From Gerris lacustris (lineage: Eukaryota; Arthropoda; Insecta; Hemiptera; Gerridae): 64,000 nucleotides of DNA. The notes below the pieces were generated by a model, which was not told where the DNA came from, did not search any database, and worked only from the letters and a program-made list of their open reading frames with translations. Of this stretch, positions 57,121 through 64,000 are shown piece by piece. Position numbers and translations under genes: made by a program. Position 1 is the first letter of the stretch, and each line of letters opens with the position of its first letter. The DNA is taken from contig OX578277.1 of the NCBI GenBank assembly GCA_951217055.1, positions 107,574,514-107,638,513 on the forward strand, written 5' to 3'.

Positions 57121-57945
57121 ATAAATTTAGAAGTATTCAAAAAGGAAAAAAAACTTTTTAAAACATGTCAACAAAGAGAAATAAAAATATATTTATTTTT
57201 AAAAGAAACATACTTTGTTGTGTTGCACAGGAAAGAAGAAATGAAGTACATTAGCGAAAAGTTTTGTATCGTGGGAGACTAAAACAGACTGAGATGTTTT
57301 GTACTGAAAAATATCAAACTATGTTGTACTAAAAACAACACTAAGACAACTTGTTTCCTCTGACACAACACCAGCACAAGTAGAGGAAAATCTGAAACAG
57401 ACTGTAGAGAAGAATTTCTGTTATTAATAACAGAGCTCCTGTTCACTGTTTCAGTAATGTTTAAGAGATACTTTGCGAACCAAAACTCACAAACAATTCT
57501 CTCTTTTTTACTCCAAGCTCATTTCTTTCCTATTTTACTCCGAAGAAAAAACAAAAACTTTTTCTTCCAACTACCTGTTTTTACGTTTAACATTCTTGGA
57601 CTATATTTGTTCTTTCCGCAGGTTTTGCATCGTTATATTTTTGAGAGGTACTAAGAAATATTTTTTTTTCAACTTAGTTCTTACTTTTACATATTCTTAT
57701 GGAGCAGTCTTTAATAATTCTCTTATATTGAGTCCACATATGTATCAATTGCACATTCCACGATCGCGATTATGATACGGGTGAAAAATTAAAGTTGTGT
57801 ATCTGCATTAATGACAGCGATCTTTTTTAGCTTTCCAAATTATATCCTGCCCTGTATGTTTAGCCTTGGCTCACGTACAGTACACGTGACGTCGCTCCAG
57901 CAGCACTAAGCTGCAGTGTGATGCATTAATATGCGTTACGCTACT
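57121..57945. other. Unclassified sequence
   Basis: 57270-57400 has loosely repeated ACTGAGATGTTTTGTACTGA-like words. Open frames at 57457-57775 have no recognisable features. Confidence 0.3.
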
Positions 57946-57949
57946 GAAA

Positions 57950-58215
57950 GTAAGTCGAGAAGGTCGATTAATTTGGGGCTATCTGCAGAGTACTTTTGAC
58001 AAACCATCAAAATTTCATAGTAATCAGTTGAGTACTTTTGAAGATTTTGGTCTAAATTAATGTATGTTTGTGCGCAAGTGAAAGATAAAATAATGGGCGT
58101 AGAAGGTTGAAACTTACATGGGATCAACAATGGGCTAAGTATGACTTACCATCTAAATTTCTTTAAAATCGGATGAGTTGTTTTTAAGATATGTTGGTTC
58201 GCAAAAATACGTTAA
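57950..58215 (+). repeat. Repeat family B, middle part
   Basis: Carries TTTGGGGCTATCTGCAGAG, GGTTGAAACTTACATGGGAT and TTTTAAGATATGTTGGTTCG. Confidence 0.65.
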
Positions 58216-58560
58216 TGGATTTTTTATCATTTTCCAACTACAATATCTCGAAAACGGTATGTCTCTCTTCAAACATGCATAGGACATCTTTTGTGCAGAG
58301 TTATGGGAGAAATTATTTTGATTATATCGCTTCTCTTCAAAAATAAACGGTTTTGCTTAAAAAGTGAAAAAAAAACGTAAATTTTTTACTTTAAGTAGGG
58401 GGGGGGGACTTTACTGTTTCTTACTGCTATATCCCTTAAGATTGTTTTCACAAAGTTTCAAAACTTAATATATTATTTCTTATTTTCCTGGACTAGAAGT
58501 GGTGAATAAAAATTAATTTTATCACTATACAGATTTATGGAGGTACAATTTATCAAGCGA
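58216..58560. other. Unclassified sequence
   Basis: A G-run of about 10 bases lies at 58398-58408. Nothing else recognised. Confidence 0.3.
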
Positions 58561-59204
58561 TTAACCCTTAAATACTAAAGGTAATTGGATGGCTGGTATT
58601 ACTAAACCTTCGTCGATTCGACTAACATATGCAGAAAATACATTTTTGGGGTTCTACACTTTTGTAAAGAGAAAACTATTAAAAACTCATTATTCAATAT
58701 TTTAGTGAGATATACAAACATATGATGACAAATAACTTAGTAGGAACATCAGAAGAATCTGAAATGTAGTGAACATTAATGCACCAGGTCCCATGCCCCA
58801 CGCCAAAAGCCCTAGGCCCTTTGCTATGTACTCCAGGCCCCAGATTATCGGCCATTGGTCACTGGCCCAAGGCCAATTACCCTAGGCCCATTGCCCCTTA
58901 CCCCTAGCCAATTGCCCCTTACCTCAGGCCCATTTTCCCAGGCTATAGGCTCATTCGACGACCAATTAATTCCCTACGTTTATTACTAAACGTTAGTCGA
59001 ATCGACGAAGTAGCTTTGACGGGTATTTGCCAGAAAACGAGTGTATGCTCAAAAGGACTACTACAGCTACACTAGCAGGTGTGTTACTAACCAGTGCAAG
59101 CACTGCAGAAGGATGGGGTACCCATCACCGTAGCATACGAGAGTAAAAGGTTAAGGTTCAAACAGTGCTCGTCGATTCGACTACCATTAGCATTTTAGGG
59201 TTAA
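58561..59204. mobile_element. Non-autonomous piggyBac-like element
   Basis: TTAA at 58561-58564 and 59201-59204 flank a 636-base body. Its ends are CCCTTAAATACTAAAGG and the complement of CCATTAGCATTTTAGGG, i.e. TTAA-CCCT ends as in piggyBac. Subterminal CGTCGATTCGACTA motifs recur in both directions. The interior includes a degenerate CCCTAGGCCCATTGCCCCTT repeat (about 58795-58950). No transposase. Confidence 0.75.
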
Positions 59205-59860
59205 TATTGTAATAGGAGGACAATACAAACATTTTACCCGAATGTTTCCCACTAAATTCGAGCTCTTATTATCGTTGAATTAGAGGAGCATTAAGAAACA
59301 CGATGCAACATGTAGATAAGCAATCACAGACCAAGATAGAGTCATATTATTCAGAGAGACCAAGAGAGACTCATATTAACCTTAAAATTGTATAGAAAGT
59401 ATTCATATTGGAAAGTTTTCACAGAGTCTGTGAGCCAAGATTCTGCTCTACTGGCTGGCTGGAAGAGGGTTAATTAACCCTCCGCTGATTTTGACGACAG
59501 CCAGCTACACAAACGAACAAAATCAAATCTAATATAAAGGATTTTTAAAAAATTTTAATGATTAAACTTAACTCACCACTATTCACTGATTTCCTTGATG
59601 AATTTAAAAGTTATGTAAAATTTCACTCACCTGAAACAAATAAATATTAATAATTAATTAATAAATAAATCATAAATTATAACTTTTTACAAAATAGTGT
59701 TTAAATGACATAAAACCATTGTGAAAATTATTCCTACGTTAAGATTATATACTTAATTATCAATATTAATCATAATTAATCAATATTAATCAATATTAAT
59801 TGTAAAATTACAAACCATCCGTGCGCGCATCATTAATAATAAAAGTTGAATACTCAATGG
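59205..59860. other. Unclassified sequence with a double TTAA junction
   Basis: AGGGTTAATTAACCCT at 59467-59482 looks like two TTAA-CCCT ends back to back. No second complete element is defined. The remainder is AT-rich. Confidence 0.4.
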
Positions 59861-59874
59861 AATTTTCTTGTTAT

Positions 59875-60033
59875 CTGTACCTTAAGCATATATTTTTATT
59901 GTATCTGTACCTTAAGCATATATTTTTATTGTATCTGTACCTTAAGCATATATTTTTATTGTATCTGTACCTTAAGCATATATTTTTATTGTATCTGTAC
60001 CTTAAGCATATATTTTTATTGTATCTGTACCTT
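59875..60033. repeat. 30-bp minisatellite, about 5.5 units
   Basis: The unit GTATCTGTACCTTAAGCATA plus TATTTTTATT is exactly repeated. Open frames here reflect the 30-base period. Confidence 0.95.
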
Positions 60034-60304
60034 ATACAATAATACCTTGTATTCTTTTCTTTTCTGTACCTTTGGGACATTTATTATTATTATTTATTTT
60101 TTTTTTTTTTCACTTTTTAAAATGCAATATAATATTGTAGGCTATGGGATTTTTATTTTTTTATGTAGTCCAAAAGTACTTTTGAATACATTTAGAACTG
60201 AAAATAATATAAAATTTCAACCTTTAAATACATCCAGGGCTAGGGCTATAATACATATTGAGAGCTATTGGCTCCAAAAATTATAATAGCTTACAGGAAA
60301 ATTA
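60034..60304. other. Unclassified AT-rich sequence
   Basis: Nothing recognised. Confidence 0.3.
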
Positions 60305-60940
60305 AAAAAATAGACTGCCAATTGGTGTGGCACATAGCTTCCTCGCATCCTATTCAAGTATTTTATTGATTTTATGCTTTGACAAGCCATTATTGTCTAA
60401 TTGGATTAATTGTTTCCCCCGTTTTTTTATCTGTCAAAATTGTATTGATTATTTACATGAATTAAAGTATCAATGCAGCAAAAGTTAAAGAGCTAGCCGG
60501 TTCAAATTAATCTGGGGCTATCTGCGGGTTACTTTCGATAAACTATAAAAGTTTCATTCAAGTCTGATAAGTACTTTTGAAGTTATAGGAGTAAATAAAT
60601 TATGTTTGTGAGCATCTAGAAGAGAAACAAATAAGCGCATAAGGTTGAAACTTATATGGGACCAACAATGGGCTAATTATGACCTACCACCCAAATTTCA
60701 TTAAAATTGGACGTGTAGTTTTTAAGATATGGTGGTTCGCAAAAATTGAACGACAGACCGACCGACAGACCGACAGACCGACAGACCGACAGACCGACAG
60801 ACAGACACGGAACCAAAAATGTTCTCTGATGTCTGAAACGGATTTCTGTCTTGGAATTTTTGAAATCGGAGACCTAAAAATTTTTCGTTCTTCAGAACGA
60901 TCACATAGCTTCCGTTACCTTCGGTAAGCTCGGAAGCAAT
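60305..60940 (+). mobile_element. Repeat family B, most complete copy
   Basis: About 635 bases from TAGACTGCCAATTGGTGTGG to CTTCGGTAAGCTCGGAAGCA. Landmarks: TTGTTTCCCCCGTTTTTTT, AATCTGGGGCTATCTGCGGG, ACTTATATGGGACCAACAAT, a GACAGACC tandem stretch, TTCTCTGATGTCTGAAACGG, and TTCTTCAGAACGATCACATA. CACATAGCTTCC occurs near both ends in the same direction. No transposase or reverse transcriptase. The class is unknown. Confidence 0.75.
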
Positions 60941-62688
60941 ATATATATATATTAATTTCACAACAGCATTTTTTAACGGTTCTTAACGCACTACTCACAG
61001 TTATTCTGTTTTATATCTGACAATCTCTTGTCTACGTGTTGGTTACACTGGACACGAGTTTGTATAAATATGTTTCATATCAAGAGAGGGTTAAAATTCC
61101 ATAGGAATTGCTAGTGTTCAAGATAGCTTGAACACTGCTTGACAGCAGCTCCTTGAAACCTCTACCTACATCGGCATACCAAACCCGCTCAACAGAAAAC
61201 CCGGGTTCATTCAAACACACTGGCCCCGCTATTATCTGAAGGGGCCCATATAGATCTTTATTTAGACGTCTGGATCTTCCTCCGCTGGCAAAACTGTCCC
61301 AGATTTCAAAAATTTGAATATTAAACTGCCAGAATTTGGATTGGAGGGAAGATTAGAGTGTGAAGATATGTGTGAGTCTAGCCCTAAACGTGATCGGTGG
61401 CCATTTTCCCTTCTAAGTATTTTTATGTTTTTTATCTATTTAAATCCTTGGCATCCAGGATTTATCTAGTTTACCTGGTATCCAGGAAATATTAATCCAT
61501 TACTTCCCTTGGTATCCAGGTAAGTAATTGGCATTCATCAGTGCTGGTATCCAGTTTCTCACCATGTCACCACAGCACCACACGTCACCTCTCACCTCTT
61601 CAACAGATAATTACTTTTATATTAGGCCATTATTATTATGTTATTTATCCATTGTCTGTATATAAATGCTAAATACAATCTACAGTTCACTAAACATATT
61701 TCTAATTTTATTATTTATTTTATTCTTATTCACAATTTCGGGGCCAGGTCAGGATAACCTCCCCCTGGTGCAAACAGCTAGCTTAAATTCGTCATATTAC
61801 TCACTAAATACAAAAAAAAAAAAAAAAAAAATGTAGAAGAACTCAAAATTCGTACGCAAACTAATAAAATAAAACTAAATGATCAACTCTTATCAAAAAC
61901 TCTTATCAAGTTGATAAGTGATAAATATCTGCAACTAATGTAATCTCACTTATTATAATTCATTTATTAGTTCTTAACATTGTATGATTACGACTAATTC
62001 TTGTCCACGTTAAGCACCGTCTAAGAATTAGCTTAACTTTGTCTCAAAAATGAGCTTACACAACAAGACAAAGAAGAGTTGGCAACGTTGGGCTTTTAAT
62101 TTGGCAGCGTTCAGTTAATTAATTTCATAGAATACTCTACGTTTAATTACTCTGAAATTCTCTGCCAAATCTCAAAGTGTCTTATTAACTTAAATAGGTT
62201 AGGTAGAATGACAAACAATAAAGCTATTTCCACTATCACGTACAGACGTACAGCTTACGAACATAATATTGTCCCTTATCTAAATACAACTCAAATTTAT
62301 TTTAATGAAATATAAAATTTTGTGCAGATCTATAAAATTAATATGGGCTAATTTCAATAAAGTATCTAAATTTCATAAAAATCGGATGTCGTGTACTTTT
62401 TAAGATATTGATGTTAATTAATAAACAAGTAAGGAGCGCTTCACGTACGTACGTGAGGCGATAATAGCCGGTTTCTGTACGATTAAGTTAAAATTATAAG
62501 TGTAAAATTTTATTACTTGCAAATTCTTTTTCTACACTTCAAGACCTTTAAATTGATGTATAACATGTAATGGTGACTAAAAACTTTTTTAGTCGCCCGC
62601 CATATTGGCCACTATCTTGAAAAAAAATTAAGTTTGAAAACTCCAAAAAGTGCACAGTTGTCTCAAATGCCGAGATACACCTGTGTTC

Positions 62689-62691
<3 letters not shown>
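60941..62691. other. Unclassified intergenic sequence
   Basis: 61445-61560 has five dispersed copies of TTGGTATCCAGG-like words. 61811-61830 is an A-run. 62430-62460 contains CACGTACGTACGTGAGGCG. No gene was recognised. Confidence 0.4.
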
Positions 62692-62728
<37 letters not shown>

Positions 62729-62830
62729 CTATAGTAGTTTATGAATTGAAACAAGCCAACGGACAGACAGAGCCGTTATATAAGGTTTCTTTTTTACTTC
62801 GTACAGAAACCTAAAAGGTAGCACGCATCC
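62692..62830. repeat. T-run and H-like repeat end
   Basis: A T-run of about 35 bases (62692-62726), then GACAGACAGAGCCGTTATAT, AGGTTTCTTTTTTACTTCG and AGAAACCT, resembling the family H closing hairpin. Confidence 0.5.
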
Positions 62831-62889
62831 GCAGAATTTTATGTTGACCACCACCAACGGTAGACTAATTATGACAAAAAACAAAGACC

Positions 62890-63070
62890 CAAATACCCTC
62901 AAATCCCATCAAAACCCCCATACCCTGCAAATCCCATCAAAACCCCCATACCCTGCAAATCCCATCAAAACCCCCATACCCTGCAAATCCCATCAAAACC
63001 CCCATACCCTGCATATCCCATCAAAACTCCCATACCCTGCATATCCCATCAAAACCCCCATACCCTGCAA
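62890..63070. repeat. 28-bp minisatellite inside a family B copy, about 6-7 units
   Basis: The unit is CCCCCATACCCTGCAAATCC plus CATCAAAA. The last unit grades into ATTTCATCAAAATTGGACGA, the family B consensus, so the array appears to be an amplified piece of B. Confidence 0.85.
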
Positions 63071-63265
63071 ATTTCATCAAAATTGGACGAGTAGTTTAGA
63101 TATGGTGGTTCCCAAATAATGTCGAACGATAGGCAGATAGGTATAAGACCAAAAATATTCTTTTATGACTGAAACGGATTCCTGTTATGGAGTTTTTAAA
63201 TTCGGACATAAAAAAATCGCTCGTTAGAATGCATCCGTACACTCGGTAAGCTTCGAAGCAATAAA
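63065..63265 (+). repeat. Repeat family B, 3' part
   Basis: AAAATTGGACGAGTAGTTTAG, TATGACTGAAACGGATTCC and CACTCGGTAAGCTTCGAAGC, following the 28-bp array. Confidence 0.65.
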
Positions 63266-64000
63266 AGGTAACGGGGACTATTCAATACAAATACATATTT
63301 GATAAAGTTCTTTTGAATAGTTTCGGACAGATTTTTCTTCCATGCTCTTAAATGGATACTTGGATTTATTCCATTTATTCTTCTTTTTTCTGTAGTGAAA
63401 AATGTCTCAACATGGTACAACCTTAATATAATCATTTGATATAAATGAAGTACAAAAAAAAATATATAAATATATTTGTAGCATTGTCTGAGCAACTTTA
63501 CTTACTTCTTGATTCTTATTTATAAAAAAAACATCTTTGTTGCAATATTCAACGCTTTGTCATCCACGATTTATTTTAGAAACGGAATAGGGAAACATGG
63601 TTTCCATCTGATACATTTCAGATGGATTTATTCTCTTCCTCCTTTAGAATCACGCTGTTCCACAACTAAACGGTAAAAAAATGAACTTAAAAAACCGAGT
63701 TCCTTTCCTAAGTAAATAGTAACCTGGAATATACGATGAATCTTTCTTTTGTATTCATTTTTTTAAATAAAAGGAATATTTTATAAATTGCGAGAGGGAG
63801 GATAAATTGCGAGAGAAATAAAAAGTTATTTTAATAAAATCTAACAGTTTGGAATAAGTTAGATTGAAGATATAAATCAACAAATCCAAGTCTGGAACTA
63901 TAAAATATCATTTATTATAGAATAGTTAAAGTTAGCAAGGTTATGAAAAACCACATTATATTGGAGTAAATCCAATAATTTATTGTTATGTTTGTCATTT
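63266..64000. other. Unclassified AT-rich sequence to the window end
   Basis: No gene was recognised. 63780-63815 has a GCGAGAG(G/A)... direct repeat (ATAAATTGCGAGAG twice). Confidence 0.35.

Overview
This is a eukaryotic, almost certainly insect, genomic window. It is AT-rich and packed with short non-autonomous repeats, microsatellites and minisatellites. The only convincing host genes are small secreted Tyr/Ala-rich proteins of cuticular type. Each has a seven-codon first exon split in phase 0 from the exon that completes the signal peptide, a layout typical of insect cuticular protein genes. I cannot name the species or order. No bacterial signals, rRNA genes or long transposon ORFs are visible.

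The host genes form one tandem cluster on the + strand. Gene 1 is seen only as its last exon (873-1103). Gene 2 joins 2413-2433 to 11740-12132 across a 9.3 kb intron. Gene 3 joins 17730-17750 to an exon that starts inside a 200-base N gap and ends at 23394. Gene 4 is visible as a promoter and first exon (37920-37940). A decayed relative lies at 52692-52916 and may be its lost second exon. Genes 1 and 3 differ at 6 of 192 comparable bases, and only one difference changes an amino acid, although their 3' flanks are unrelated. Genes 1, 2 and 3 share the motif ERxKK[DN]VxVGAxPYxY just after the signal peptide. Genes 3 and 4 share the core-promoter string TAAGTCAGTTCTTG. Together they look like co-regulated, secreted structural or cuticle proteins.

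The rest is repeats. 1-13.5 kb: hairpin family F, a complete Helitron-type element (2482-3245), families G, B, E, H and A, a tRNA-derived SINE with 13-bp target duplications, and a 49-bp minisatellite in the gene 2 intron. 13.7-16.2 kb: a 2.5 kb element that is almost entirely one inverted repeat with ~1.08 kb arms. 18-31 kb: a 44-bp minisatellite in the gene 3 intron, F, C and G copies, a foldback element, tRNA-like sequences, a second Helitron-type 3' end and a 38-bp minisatellite. 32.2-34.6 kb: a 55-bp satellite of about 44 units. 35-42 kb: TA/TG microsatellites and nested A-in-C insertions. 42-54 kb: several distinct inverted-repeat elements (GC-rich 42.3 kb, 44.1 kb, 48.4 kb, TTAA-flanked 52.9 kb) and four of the five E copies, whose hairpin tips show paired changes. 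54-64 kb: TA microsatellite, 30-bp, 30-bp and 28-bp minisatellites, a piggyBac-like TTAA element (58.6-59.2 kb) and the most complete B copy.

Family letters A to I are labels used only here. Their boundaries come from reading copies against each other by eye, so most are good to roughly 10-30 bases.
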